Assembly: GCF_021533835.1 (NCBI RefSeq)
Contig: NZ_JAKFYQ010000001.1
Coordinates: 1,584,079 to 1,648,078, forward strand
Length of the DNA: 64,000 nucleotides
Source of the DNA: Synechococcus sp. Nb3U1
GTDB taxonomy: Bacteria > Cyanobacteriota > Cyanobacteriia > Thermostichales > Thermostichaceae
Direction of reading: 5' to 3'
Shown here piece by piece: positions 28,367 to 40,442 of the stretch (the stretch's first letter is position 1; each line of letters begins with the position of its first letter). The position numbers were made by a program, and so were the translations under genes. Below the pieces are notes generated by a model. It did no database searches, was not told the DNA's origin, and saw nothing but the letters and a program-made list of their open reading frames with translations.

Positions 28367-29392
28367 ATGCCGGATCGCCAGGGGGATTTTATGCAGGATG
28401 TGCGCCGTTGTGGGGTGAACCTGGATTACTGGTGGCCGGTTGCCCATGAGCGCAGTTTTCCGGCGACGGGGCTGTTGGGGGTGCGGATTGGGGCGTTGGA
28501 GTTGCTGGTATTTCGCGCACCCACAGGTCATTACAGCGTGTTTGAGGATGCTTGCCCCCACAAGCGGGTGCGGCTGAGCCGCTTCGGGGAAGTCGTGGGA
28601 TCCGAGCTGATGTGCAGCTATCACGGTTGGCGCTTTACGGCTCAGGGGAATTGCAGCCTCACCCCCGGATTCGCCGGCCTTGAAGCCAAGTTTTGCCTGA
28701 AAAGTTACCCGCTGCGGCAATATGGTGGCTGGATTTGGGCTTTTCCTGGGGATCCCACTCGGGTGGAGGAGCGGGCCTTGCCAGTAATTCCCCCCGCCAC
28801 GGATCCCTGCTATCACCCGATCCCGATGGAAGGGCCGGTTCATTGCCACTTCAGTTACATGACGGAAAATGCCACCGACCTCTTTCATGCCCAGTTGCAC
28901 AAGAGCCAACAACCCTGGGCCAATCCGGTTTTGTTGCACCTAGAAAGCGATGATCGCAGTGTTTGGGCTCTTTACGAGGTAGAAGCGCCACGATTATTGG
29001 CGGCTTTGATCGGGCAGCGGGGCAAAAATCGGATCCGGGTCACCTATGAGTATCCCTATTTTCATTTGGCCTCGGAATACGGAGCTTTTTACCTGTTTGT
29101 GGTGTATGTACCCACCAGTTCTACGAGCATTTGGGTGCATTCCACTTTTTATTTTCGGCATGTGTTAGGGATCCCGTGGATTTTACGATTGCTGCATCCG
29201 CTGTTGGATCAGGGCACCTTCCGCCAGGTGTTTGGGCAGGATCGCCGCGCTGTGGAAGAGGAACAACGGGCCTACAATTTGCATCAACAGGATCTGAGCC
29301 GCGAAACCAATCCGGTCTCTCACGCGGTTCGGCAGGTGATTCGCCAACAAACCCTAGCCAGCTCCCCCTTGCCCGAGCGGATCCCAGAGTAA
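28367..29392 (+). CDS. Rieske-type non-heme iron oxygenase
   Basis: The N-terminal Rieske domain has both cluster motifs, CPHKRVRL and CSYHGWRF. The catalytic domain has NATDLFHAQLHKSQ, which supplies the Asp and two His ligands to mononuclear iron, separated as in ring-hydroxylating oxygenases. Size (341 residues) and layout resemble single-component, plant-like enzymes (pheophorbide a oxygenase and choline monooxygenase relatives) that draw electrons from ferredoxin. No C-terminal membrane anchor is evident. ATG 28391 (MQDVRR) is an equally possible start. Substrate unknown. Confidence 0.85.
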   Translation: MPDRQGDFMQDVRRCGVNLDYWWPVAHERSFPATGLLGVRIGALELLVFRAPTGHYSVFEDACPHKRVRLSRFGEVVGSELMCSYHGWRFTAQGNCSLTPGFAGLEAKFCLKSYPLRQYGGWIWAFPGDPTRVEERALPVIPPATDPCYHPIPMEGPVHCHFSYMTENATDLFHAQLHKSQQPWANPVLLHLESDDRSVWALYEVEAPRLLAALIGQRGKNRIRVTYEYPYFHLASEYGAFYLFVVYVPTSSTSIWVHSTFYFRHVLGIPWILRLLHPLLDQGTFRQVFGQDRRAVEEEQRAYNLHQQDLSRETNPVSHAVRQVIRQQTLASSPLPERIPE

Positions 29393-29413
29393 AGCTCAGG
29401 AGGATACGTTCAC

Positions 29414-29443
29414 AAAAAAACCGCCCGACTCTACGTCGAGCGG
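29414..29443 (-). terminator. Rho-independent terminator of the candidate RNA
   Basis: On the minus strand CCGCTCGAC-GTAGA-GTCGGGCGG forms a 9-base stem (one U-G pair) and is followed at once by TTTTTTT. It also stops any read-through from ligA. Confidence 0.88.
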
Positions 29444-29662
29444 AAGATGGTGTGAGGAGTGAACGGAAACATGCGTCTCCGCTGCTCCCATCATAGTGGA
29501 ATTCGATTGGCCCTGGCAAAGAATGTGGGAAGAGACAGCCGCGCCTTTCAGTTAAATTGGATACTTTTTTGAGAAGAGGTTCTGGCACCTTTTCAAACCA
29601 AAAGAGGGAAGGGACTGTCCGTGTTTCGTCCACTTCCCCCTATTGGCGTCCACTCCTCACCT
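29414..29662 (-). ncRNA. Candidate structured small RNA, about 250 nt
   Basis: Between ligA and the Rieske gene a complete transcription unit for a non-coding RNA can be read on the minus strand. A promoter (29670-29698) places +1 close to 29662. Directly after it, GTGAGGAGTGGAC (29660-29648) pairs over 13 bases, one G-U, with GTTCACTCCTCAC (29464-29452), closing a 183-nt internal domain. A terminator hairpin with seven T follows at 29443-29414. No convincing reading frame exists. The closed 5'/3' stem and size recall 6S RNA, but the interior did not fold into an obvious 6S rod with a central bubble, so I leave the family open. RNase P, SRP and tmRNA signatures are absent. Confidence 0.6.
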
Positions 29663-29669
29663 GAAGGGT

Positions 29670-29698
29670 ATCATAAATCATCCCTGCGGGCAGAACAA
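29670..29698 (-). promoter_or_regulatory. Sigma-70-type promoter for the candidate RNA
   Basis: On the minus strand TTGTTC (29698-29693) and TATGAT (29675-29670) are separated by 17 bases. The -35 box is 28 bases past the ligA stop, so the unit is independent of ligA coding sequence. Confidence 0.65.
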
Positions 29699-29725
29699 CC
29701 ACCTTACTCTAGGTTTTTCTGGACT

Positions 29726-33206
<3,481 letters not shown>

Positions 33207-33363
33207 AGTTGCGGATCCTTTCGGGAGAGCAGCAAATCACCAATGACTCACCCAATCTAAGGGTCGATCCGGCTGCAACCCCTGAGGGATCCTGTTTTCT
33301 TCACCTTTGGAATCGTCGGTTGGATCCCATGAAAATCTCAGGCAAATGTGCTTTTTTGAGCAG

Positions 33364-33474
33364 TACAGCCTTTTCCAACTTTACGCAGGCCCTTGAACTA
33401 GGCAAAAAAACAACTTATGGGGCAAGGGAGTGACCTGAATTTGCTGTATCAGCACAACGCTGGAAAAGGCTGTA
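33364..33474. mobile_element. MITE-like inverted-repeat element (copy 1, 111 bp)
   Basis: The ends are perfect 14-base inverted repeats, TACAGCCTTTTCCA and TGGAAAAGGCTGTA. The element has no coding capacity and lies in the spacer between gnd and the FAD oxidoreductase gene. A second copy in opposite orientation occurs at 52650-52766; interior segments such as AGGCAAAAAA and GCAAGGGA are shared. Both copies begin and end with TA, as expected for a target duplication of the IS630/Tc1 group. No matching transposase is in the window. Confidence 0.85.
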
Positions 33475-33574
33475 ACTCTGCTGCACATCGCCATTGGCAA
33501 TGCATCTTCAGGATCCTCAAGCGGCCCAAATCCGTCTAGCCTAAAAAAGTTGTGTGTGCGGAGGAAAGGCCAGG

Positions 33575-35446
33575 ATGAAACGTCAAGCCTGGGGCAGTGT
33601 GGTGCTGGGGCTAGGGATCCTCGGATCTGGGGCGGGGGTGGCTCAACCTTCTAGTGCAGCGTTGCCGGAGGTACCCATTACCTGTGAGATCTTCATCGCT
33701 GGCGGCGGACTGGGGGGCGTGGCGGCAGCCTATGATGCTCTGCAACTGGGCCGGCAGGTGTGCATGACGGAGATCACCGATTGGATCGGCGGCCAAGTGA
33801 GCGCCCAGGGGGTATCGGCTCTAGACGAGCGGCCTTTGCAACGGGAAAACGACATCTTCCCGAGGGGCTACAGCGAGTTTCGCCAGCGGGTACGGGCGGA
33901 GTATGGCGGGGATCCGAATCCGGGTAAGTGCTGGGTGAGTGTACTGTGTTTTTCGCCGCAGGTGGGCCACCAGGTGATCCGGGAAATGTTGGATCCCTAT
34001 CTGCAGACGGGGCAGTTGCAACTGTTCACCGAAACGGTGGTCAAGGATCTGGAATTGCAAGGCAACCAGATTCGCAGCGTGCAAGCCATTCGGAATATCC
34101 CCAAACATGCGGGCGTTGAGCCGGAGCAACGGGGGGATCTCTCCAGCTATCTGTTGGATTTTTATAGCCTAGAACCAACTGAAGATTGGGATAAGGAGAT
34201 CCTGCGTTTTGTCCCTCCGATGGGACGACGGAGCCAAACCCTACCTTGGATGGTAATCGATGCTACAGAAACGGGTGAACTGCTGCCTTTGGCACGGGTG
34301 CCCTACCGCCTGGGAACCGACGGGGAAAACCGCTGGGAACCCAGTTCCAAGCCCTATGAGGATCCCTACTGTACCCAGGGTTTTACCTATACCTTTGTCA
34401 TGGAACGGTTGCCCCTACCCCAGTTGCCTGTGAGGCCGGAGTTTTATGATGACCCGCTGCATGGATCCTACTACAGCTACGAACAGGCCCGCTTTAATTT
34501 TCCGCTCATTTTCACCTATCGGCGCATTTGGGGACAGGTGCCCGGGTTTGGGGAAGAAGCGATCCGGGTGGGGGATCAGTCGATGCAGAACTGGACTTGG
34601 GGCAATGACTGGCGGATCACGGGGCCAGAAAAAAATTTCATTCTCACCCACGAGCAGCTGCAGGCCTCTGGGCAACTGGAGCCGGGCGGTTGGCTGGGGG
34701 GCTTGCGACCGGAATCCCTGCTGCGGGGAGAACAACACGCCCAAGGTTTTTTCTACTGGCTGGTGGCGGGGACGACAGATTTTCTCTTGCAGCAGGAGGA
34801 TCCCGATTTTCAGAAGGATTATTACCTGCGCTATGGCTATATGCAAGGAGCCGATAGCCCCATGGGATCCGCCAGCGGCCTCTCCAAATATCCCTACATC
34901 CGCGAATCGCGACGTATTATTGGCCGCCCCAGCGAAGCCTACCCAGAGGGGTTCACGATTTATGAATCGGATATCACTACCCGCGAGTCGGATCTGAACC
35001 GGGGTCGCCCATTTATCTTTTATGACTCGGTCGGGGTGGGCCAGTACCCCATCGATTTTCACGACTGCCTGTTGCCGGATTTTTCCCTGCCCCCCAGCAA
35101 CAACAAAGACTCGCAAGCCCCCAGCTATCCCTATCAGATCCCTTTGCGCGCCCTGATCCCGCAGCGGGTGGATAACCTCTTGGCCGGCAATAAAAACATC
35201 GCCACCAGTCGTATCGCCAGCGGATCCTACCGGGTGCATCCGGTGGAGTGGGCCATTGGTACAGCTGCCGGCCATACTGCCCACTTTGCCCTCGAGCGTG
35301 ATCTGATCCCGGCGGAGATCATCCAGGAACCCCTTTTGGATTTGCAGCTTTTGCCCGCCTTGCAAGCTCAGATCCAAAGCTTGGGCAACCCGATCCAATT
35401 TCCTGGCACCACGATCACCGCTACCGAATGGGCCGACCCCCGATAG
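33575..35446 (+). CDS. Exported FAD-dependent oxidoreductase
   Basis: After a Sec signal peptide (KRQAWGSVVLGLGILGSGAGVAQPSSA) the protein starts with the FAD loop CEIFIAGGGLGGVAAAYDALQLG, followed by VCMTEITDWIGGQVSAQG, typical of the FAD-dependent oxidoreductase family PF12831. Near the end, AGNKNIATSRIASGSYRVHPVEWAIGTAAG closes the FAD site. I chose ATG 33575, 3 bases after an AGG and downstream of a GGAGG; total 623 residues. Family members are common in cyanobacteria, but the substrate is not established. It may act in the periplasm; cofactor loading would then suggest Tat, yet no RR motif is seen. Confidence 0.85.
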   Translation: MKRQAWGSVVLGLGILGSGAGVAQPSSAALPEVPITCEIFIAGGGLGGVAAAYDALQLGRQVCMTEITDWIGGQVSAQGVSALDERPLQRENDIFPRGYSEFRQRVRAEYGGDPNPGKCWVSVLCFSPQVGHQVIREMLDPYLQTGQLQLFTETVVKDLELQGNQIRSVQAIRNIPKHAGVEPEQRGDLSSYLLDFYSLEPTEDWDKEILRFVPPMGRRSQTLPWMVIDATETGELLPLARVPYRLGTDGENRWEPSSKPYEDPYCTQGFTYTFVMERLPLPQLPVRPEFYDDPLHGSYYSYEQARFNFPLIFTYRRIWGQVPGFGEEAIRVGDQSMQNWTWGNDWRITGPEKNFILTHEQLQASGQLEPGGWLGGLRPESLLRGEQHAQGFFYWLVAGTTDFLLQQEDPDFQKDYYLRYGYMQGADSPMGSASGLSKYPYIRESRRIIGRPSEAYPEGFTIYESDITTRESDLNRGRPFIFYDSVGVGQYPIDFHDCLLPDFSLPPSNNKDSQAPSYPYQIPLRALIPQRVDNLLAGNKNIATSRIASGSYRVHPVEWAIGTAAGHTAHFALERDLIPAEIIQEPLLDLQLLPALQAQIQSLGNPIQFPGTTITATEWADPR

Positions 35447-35452
35447 CCTAGG

Positions 35453-35830
35453 ATGGGGAACGTTCTGGCATTGAGTTTGAGCATGGATCCCGTTGCAATG
35501 GCCCTACCCTGGGAGCTGATCCGCCCTTCTTTATGGGCAGGCATGGCGCTGTGGTGTTTGGGGCTGATGTGGGGCTTTTCGCCGTTGCATCGACAGTTGC
35601 AGGAGGGTTGGGAACGACAGCTCCCGTTTGACCCAACCGGGGCCTTGGCCTCGCTGCTCAGTCTCGCCCCCTTTCTGCTCGGATCCCTCTTGGTGGTGGC
35701 CCTGACGGAGCTGTCTTTGGGCAAAAGCTGGGGGGTATCTTGCGGGTTGATCGCCTGTGTTGGTGGGGGCCTCTACGAACTGGGCCGTCGGGACAGTCGG
35801 CGCGGCTCCTCCGAAGATGAGGGATCATGA
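35453..35830 (+). CDS. Small two-span membrane protein, function unknown
   Basis: The 125-residue protein has two hydrophobic spans (around SLWAGMALWCLGLMWGF and ASLLSLAPFLLGSLLVVAL) and perhaps a third (GVSCGLIACVGGGLYEL), and a charged Ser/Arg/Glu tail. A later start at ATG 35483 is possible. It begins 6 bases after the FAD oxidoreductase gene and overlaps the AAA+ gene by four bases (ATGA), so it is probably translated in an operon with both. I do not recognise the family. Confidence 0.65.
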   Translation: MGNVLALSLSMDPVAMALPWELIRPSLWAGMALWCLGLMWGFSPLHRQLQEGWERQLPFDPTGALASLLSLAPFLLGSLLVVALTELSLGKSWGVSCGLIACVGGGLYELGRRDSRRGSSEDEGS

Positions 35831-37101
35831 CTCCTTGTGGCTCCCCGACGCTAACGCGACTGCAGGAGGCTGCAGAAGCTGCCGCTGAGTTGCTGGTGTT
35901 TCGGGGCATTCTCGCCCATCCTGTTGCCCTGGCTTGGCAGGAGCTGATGCAACAGTTGGCGGAAGGGGATCCCTTGCCGTGTTTGGCCGCCTATGGCCGC
36001 TGGTTTGAGTTGCTGGCTCAGCAGAACCTCAGCTGGCGGGAATGGCTGATTCAAACGGTGCGACTGGCGGATAACCCCTTTTCACGGGCGGCACTGCGAC
36101 CGGACGGGAGCCCGACTCCGTTGCGGCAAGCCGCCGCTCACGACTTGAGATGTCTACAAACCCTTGCCGATAGCCAAGAGGCGATTTGGGAGCAGGTACA
36201 GGCATTGGGTCTAGGGATCCACTGGCTGGATGGAGAAGCAAGCACTGGCTGGGATCCACGGCGCTTTTCCGATTGGGGGCTGAGCCTGGAGGAGTTGATC
36301 GCCCATTACCGTCAGGCGGGGGTAGGGTTGTGTGGGCAGTACCGGGCCTTTCGCTGGGATCCGGCAGGTCTACAGGGGATCCCGGCACCCGATTTGCCCG
36401 ATTGGGATTGGATCTACGGCAACGAGCGGCAAAAACAGCGGCTGGCCGCCAATACCGAAGCCTTGATCCAGGGTCGGTCGGCCTTGCATGTGTTGCTCTA
36501 CGGGGCACGCGGCACGGGCAAATCCTCGCTGGTGAAGGCGTTGCTGGGTCGCTATGGTGCGCAAGGATTACGGCTGTTGGAGCTAAACCGCTCTGATCTA
36601 ATCCATTTGCCAGAGATTCTGCTGGATCTGCGGGAGCGGGTGCTGCCATTCATTCTGTTTGTGGACGATCTTTCCTTTGAGGCCGATGAAACCGACTTTA
36701 AGCAGCTGAAGGTGCTCCTAGAAGGGGATATTGCCGCCCAACCGCCGAATGTGCGCCTCTATGCCACCACCAACCGCCGCCATTTGATTCGGGAGTTTTT
36801 CCCGGATCGGCCCAACCCCGAGGATCAAGAGGTACACGCCTGGGATACGGTGCAAGAAAAGCTATCGCTGCGGGATCGCTTCGGCCTCACCCTCACCTTC
36901 ACCCCCTTCACTCAAGCCGATTACTTTGCCACGGTTGCCCACTTGGCGGACAAGCTGGGCCTTGCTCATGACCCAGAGGCACTGCGTCGCCACGCTCTGA
37001 TCTGGGCCCAACAGCAAAATGGCTTTTCTGGTCGCACCGCCCGCCAATTTTTGGATGCCGTCAGGGCCGGTTTGGTCAAGATTGAGTTTGATCAAGATTG
37101 A
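35827..37101 (+). CDS. DUF815-type AAA+ ATPase
   Basis: The C-terminal half matches DUF815: an introductory WIYGNERQKQRLAANTEALI, Walker A LYGARGTGKSSLVKALL, Walker B FILFVDDLSFEADE, the sensor region RLYATTNRRHLIREFFPD and ALSLRDRFGL-type box VII (KLSLRDRFGLTLTF). The N-terminal 190 residues are helical and family-specific. The role of DUF815 ATPases is not established. Coupling to the preceding membrane protein by a four-base overlap suggests that the ATPase works at a membrane. Confidence 0.85.
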   Translation: MTPCGSPTLTRLQEAAEAAAELLVFRGILAHPVALAWQELMQQLAEGDPLPCLAAYGRWFELLAQQNLSWREWLIQTVRLADNPFSRAALRPDGSPTPLRQAAAHDLRCLQTLADSQEAIWEQVQALGLGIHWLDGEASTGWDPRRFSDWGLSLEELIAHYRQAGVGLCGQYRAFRWDPAGLQGIPAPDLPDWDWIYGNERQKQRLAANTEALIQGRSALHVLLYGARGTGKSSLVKALLGRYGAQGLRLLELNRSDLIHLPEILLDLRERVLPFILFVDDLSFEADETDFKQLKVLLEGDIAAQPPNVRLYATTNRRHLIREFFPDRPNPEDQEVHAWDTVQEKLSLRDRFGLTLTFTPFTQADYFATVAHLADKLGLAHDPEALRRHALIWAQQQNGFSGRTARQFLDAVRAGLVKIEFDQD

Positions 37102-37127
37102 AGGGTAGAGAGGCCGGATAGAGAGAA

Positions 37128-37445
37128 TTACAGCAGCCACTCAGAAGCCCGTTCCCCTATCCCAGCTAAGTCGAGCGGGATCGTCACCGCTTTACCCATG
37201 CGGGGTTTTTGACGGGTGGCTTCGATTTCACTTCGCACCGCCTCCCACACCCCCCAAGCCTGCAGATGGGCCAACACCTCCTCCAAGTGAGCGAGATACT
37301 CCGCCTCACTCATGGGAAAGGAGGGCTGCTCCAGATAACGCCACATCACCAGCAGCACCACCCTTTGGTTGATACGCCGCAGTTGCACATCGTAGGAATG
37401 GCCCCACTTCTCCTGTAGCAAAGATTGAAAGTCGGATCCTGTCAT
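37128..37445 (-). CDS. DUF3067 family protein
   Basis: Recognised from GSDFQSLLQEKWGHSYDVQL, VMWRYLEQPSFPMSEAEYLAHL and the C-terminal KPRMGKAVTIPLDL, all conserved in this family of cyanobacterial and plastid proteins. About 105 residues, soluble, function unknown. The frame extends to 37493, but ATG 37445 with GGGGA upstream matches the start of relatives. It is convergent with the AAA+ gene and divergent from petC. Confidence 0.85.
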   Translation of the reverse strand: MTGSDFQSLLQEKWGHSYDVQLRRINQRVVLLVMWRYLEQPSFPMSEAEYLAHLEEVLAHLQAWGVWEAVRSEIEATRQKPRMGKAVTIPLDLAGIGERASEWLL

Positions 37446-37581
37446 CAAGTTTTCCCCGTTATCTGCACACTCCACGCAGGAGAGCTGTTGCATTTCTTAA
37501 CGATATTGGTCGGAGGGGTCAGTTAGGATGAACTCGTTTATCAACGAACATTAAGACGATCTCAGGTCTGCACTCGCCATT

Positions 37582-38100
37582 ATGACGGAAGCGGTTAGCA
37601 ACTTTGAAGCGCCCTCCATGGGCCGACGTGTCTTCATGAATGCCCTACTGAGCGGCTCTGTGGGGGTTGTGGTACTGGGTGCCCTCTACCCAGTGGTGAA
37701 GTATTTTATTCCTCCCTCTTCGGGTGGAGCCGGTGAGGGGCTGTTGGCTCAGGATGCCCTGGGTAAGGCTATCAGTGTCAGCGAGTTACTGGCCACCCAC
37801 GCCAGTACCGACCGGGTGTTGGCCCAGGGCTTGAAAGGGGATCCCACCTACATTGTCATTAACGACGGATCCATCGCCAACTACGGCCTCAACGCTGTCT
37901 GTACCCACCTGGGCTGTGTGGTGCCCTGGAATGTGGGGGAAAACCTGTTTAAGTGTCCCTGCCATGGATCCCAGTATGCAGCCAACGGCAAGGTGGTACG
38001 GGGGCCGGCCCCGCGCTCTCTGGAGCTGGTCAGTGCCACTGTGGATGGCGACAATGTTCGCTTTAGCCCCTGGCGAGAAGCTGACTTCCGCGAGGCCTAA
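37582..38100 (+). CDS. petC: Cytochrome b6f complex Rieske iron-sulfur subunit
   Basis: PetC passes electrons from plastoquinol to cytochrome f. The 172 residues have an N-terminal membrane anchor after a twin-arginine-like [20 protein letters not shown], and cluster motifs [11 protein letters not shown] and CPCHGSQY with the four ligands. Length fits cyanobacterial PetC. It is followed by petA 104 bases later in the usual petC-petA order. Confidence 0.97.
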   Translation: MTEAVSNFEAPSMGRRVFMNALLSGSVGVVVLGALYPVVKYFIPPSSGGAGEGLLAQDALGKAISVSELLATHASTDRVLAQGLKGDPTYIVINDGSIANYGLNAVCTHLGCVVPWNVGENLFKCPCHGSQYAANGKVVRGPAPRSLELVSATVDGDNVRFSPWREADFREA

Positions 38101-38204
38101 ATCCAGTTGGCCTGAGCTGAGAACTGGGGCTGAAGCTGTAACCCAACTTTACGAGAATGTGATTTTCCCCTAATGCGAACCCTTTTGAAAGTTTGAGCCG
38201 AGAT

Positions 38205-39188
38205 ATGAAGCGAATTTGCTTGGCCCTGTGTGCGTTGCTGCTGCTGTTGGGGATCAACAGTCGTCCGGCGGCAGCCTTCCCTTACTATGCCCAAATGGCC
38301 TACGACAACCCGCGGGAAGCGACCGGAAAAATTGTCTGTGCCAACTGCCACCTGAATGCCATGCCCACCCGGGCCGAGGTACCCCAGGCGGTTACCCCCG
38401 GTCAGGTGTTCGACATCAAAGTCGGGATCCCCTATGACCTCAGTCAGCAGCAGGTGCTGGGGGATGGCAGCAAGGGTGGGTTGAATGTCGGGGCTGTGGT
38501 GGTATTGCCGGAAGGCTTCCGCCTCGCCACCGAAGAGGAAATGACTGAAGAACAACGGCTGGAGACCGCCGAGACTTACATCACCCCCTACAGCGACGAC
38601 AAGCCTCACATCCTTTTGGTGGGGCCATTGGCGGGAGAGGAACACCAAGAAATTGTTTTCCCGGTGGTTGCCCCCGATCCGACGGAGGATCCCTCGGTGG
38701 CCTTCATGAAATACAAGGTGTTTGTGGGAGCGAACCGGGGGCGCGGCCAGCTTAATCCCGATGGCAGCCTCAGCAACAACAATGTCTTCCGGGCTCCGGC
38801 AACCGGGCGTTTGGCCAGCGTTGCCCTGATCGAGTCGGATATCAGCGATCTGCCCGCTGATTTGGCCAGTTTGGTGCCGCCGGAATATGAACTGCCCGGA
38901 ACCCGGGTGCTCAGCTTTGAAACCGAAAACGGGATCCAAAACCTGGTACTGCCCCCTGGGCCAGAGTTGCGGGTCAACCTCGGCGATAGCGTCAAGGAAG
39001 GGGATCCCCTCACCAATAATCCCAATGTGGGTGGCTTCGGACAAGTAGAGCGGGATCTGGTGCTGCAAAGCCCCGACCGAGTGAAGTGGTTGCTGGCTTT
39101 CCTAGCGGCGGTGTTTATCGCCCAGGTGGTGTTGGTGCTGAAGAAGAAGCAGGTGGAGCTGATCCAGGCGGCTGAGCTGCTCGGCTAA
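38205..39188 (+). CDS. petA: Cytochrome f
   Basis: Cytochrome f is the c-type cytochrome of the b6f complex. A signal peptide ([20 protein letters not shown], cleavage at AAA/FPYYAQ) exposes the N-terminal Phe/Tyr region whose amine ligates the heme; the heme is bound at CANCH. A long beta domain follows, and a single C-terminal span (WLLAFLAAVFIAQVVLVL) anchors it. The start is ATG 38205 rather than the TTG 12 bases upstream, giving 327 residues. Confidence 0.97.
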   Translation: MKRICLALCALLLLLGINSRPAAAFPYYAQMAYDNPREATGKIVCANCHLNAMPTRAEVPQAVTPGQVFDIKVGIPYDLSQQQVLGDGSKGGLNVGAVVVLPEGFRLATEEEMTEEQRLETAETYITPYSDDKPHILLVGPLAGEEHQEIVFPVVAPDPTEDPSVAFMKYKVFVGANRGRGQLNPDGSLSNNNVFRAPATGRLASVALIESDISDLPADLASLVPPEYELPGTRVLSFETENGIQNLVLPPGPELRVNLGDSVKEGDPLTNNPNVGGFGQVERDLVLQSPDRVKWLLAFLAAVFIAQVVLVLKKKQVELIQAAELLG

Positions 39189-39249
39189 GGGATCCCATTC
39201 TCTTCTTGATGGATACATTTAATATAATAGTTGTTAATAATTTTCGCTC

Positions 39250-39280
39250 GGCACTCCAGATGTTTCTGGAGTGCTTTGGC
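39250..39280 (+). terminator. Probable terminator of petCA
   Basis: GCACTCCAG (39251-39259) pairs with CTGGAGTGC (39266-39274), loop of 4-6 bases, followed by a short TTT. The stem is strong; the T-run is weak. It lies between the convergent petA and PhzF genes and could also serve the minus strand. Confidence 0.7.
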
Positions 39281-39286
39281 TTGACC

Positions 39287-40099
39287 CTAATCGAGCCGCA
39301 TCTCTCCCATAATCACCAGCACTGCATATCCAGCTATTTCCACACGGGATCCGAGATCTCGACCCAACAACTCACCCCCACGGGCGGAAACTTGGCGGGC
39401 TGTCAGCTCAGATCGGCCTAACCGTTTGGCCCAGTAGGGGATCAGCAGGCAATGGGCGGCTCCTGTCACCGGATCCTCCGGGATCCCCAGTTGTGGGGCA
39501 AAAAAGCGAGAGACAAAATCCTGCTCCTCTCCAGGGGCGGTCACGACCAAGCCGGTGCTGGCAAGGGCCTGAATCTTGGCCATATCGGGCTGTAGCTGCC
39601 CCACCTGCTGGGGGGAGTCTAGGACCGCCAACCCCATTCCCCCACGATACAGTTCCCGAGGAACAACCCCCAATGCCGCCGCCACACTCTCCAGGGCTTC
39701 CGGCCATGGCTCCACGGGTTGGGCGGGAAAATCCATAACCAGTCGCTCCCCCAACCGCCGCACCCGCAACAGGCCACTGCGGGTAGAAAATTCTACTGCC
39801 TCTGCTTGCGGATCCACTTGGGTTAACAGCACATGGGCACTGGCCAAGGTGGCATGACCACACAGATCTACTTCTGTGGTCGGGGTAAACCACCGCAGTC
39901 CGTAGTGTAGGATGGTTCCCTGGGATCCCTGGGGCAGCAAAAAGGCTGTTTCCGAAAGATTATTCTCTGCAGCAATCTGCTGCATGAGCGGCTCCGCCAA
40001 CCCATCTTTTGTGAGCAAACAAACGGCTGCTGGGTTGCCCGCAAAGGGCTTTTGGGTAAAAGCATCAACTTGAAAGAACGGGATCCGCACACTATTCAT
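39287..40099 (-). CDS. PhzF-family isomerase/epimerase-like protein
   Basis: The 270 residues show the two-lobed diaminopimelate epimerase-like PhzF fold: FQVDAFTQKPFAGNPAAVCLL, the catalytic-Glu region AENNLSETAFLL, DLCGHATLASAHVL, and the second-lobe DPVTGAAHCLLIPYW. PhzF in pseudomonads isomerises a phenazine precursor, but most family members, including cyanobacterial ones, have no known substrate. No phenazine genes are nearby. Confidence 0.88.
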   Translation of the reverse strand: MNSVRIPFFQVDAFTQKPFAGNPAAVCLLTKDGLAEPLMQQIAAENNLSETAFLLPQGSQGTILHYGLRWFTPTTEVDLCGHATLASAHVLLTQVDPQAEAVEFSTRSGLLRVRRLGERLVMDFPAQPVEPWPEALESVAAALGVVPRELYRGGMGLAVLDSPQQVGQLQPDMAKIQALASTGLVVTAPGEEQDFVSRFFAPQLGIPEDPVTGAAHCLLIPYWAKRLGRSELTARQVSARGGELLGRDLGSRVEIAGYAVLVIMGEMRLD

Positions 40100-40442
40100 G
40101 AAAATTCTCTTCTCTAAGTAAAAAGGCTTGCCAAGCTACGTGGAAATACAGATCTTTACCAAAAACCATAACCAAACCGAAAGGATTGTCAACGTTTTCT
40201 TACAGTGCCCCTGTGATTTCCCCAGTTTTTCTCCACAATCAGTATTGGCGAGGTGATAGTATCAATTACAACAAGCTTGTCTGCTGTCAAACGCGAAGAC
40301 CGACGGGTTTCTACTGTAATCGATATAGATACTGGAACGGTTGATTTCGGTGTTTTTACTCAGCTCAAATTTTCATTCAGTTCAGTATTTTCGAAGCAAG
40401 TTCGCCTATCACCCTCACTCCGTTATTATGAAAACCCTAGCT
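40100..40442. other. AT-rich spacer before the PatA-type pseudogene
   Basis: This 343-base region is visibly richer in A+T than its surroundings and lies between two divergent genes, so it should carry both promoters. I could not pick a well-spaced -35/-10 pair and see no repeat or RNA gene. Confidence 0.4.

Noticed and set aside
28292-28939. A 215-codon minus-strand frame opposite the Rieske oxygenase
   Set aside because: The Rieske cluster and iron ligands settle the plus strand as coding.
29131-29633. Open frames on both strands covering the Rieske 3' end and the ligA spacer
   Set aside because: They run across the terminator and the paired stem of the candidate RNA, have no ribosome site and no similarity to known proteins.
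29414-29662. Naming the candidate RNA as 6S RNA
   Set aside because: End pairing and size fit, but I could not see the long rod with central bubble, so a firm family name is not justified without a covariance-model search.
34415-35398. A 327-codon minus-strand frame opposite the FAD oxidoreductase
   Set aside because: The plus-strand protein has a signal peptide, ribosome site and FAD motifs; the reverse frame is a GC-rich shadow without motifs.
38097-39068. A 323-codon open frame on the minus strand opposite petA
   Set aside because: It is antisense to the whole of cytochrome f, which has every family motif; the antisense product shows no recognisable domain.
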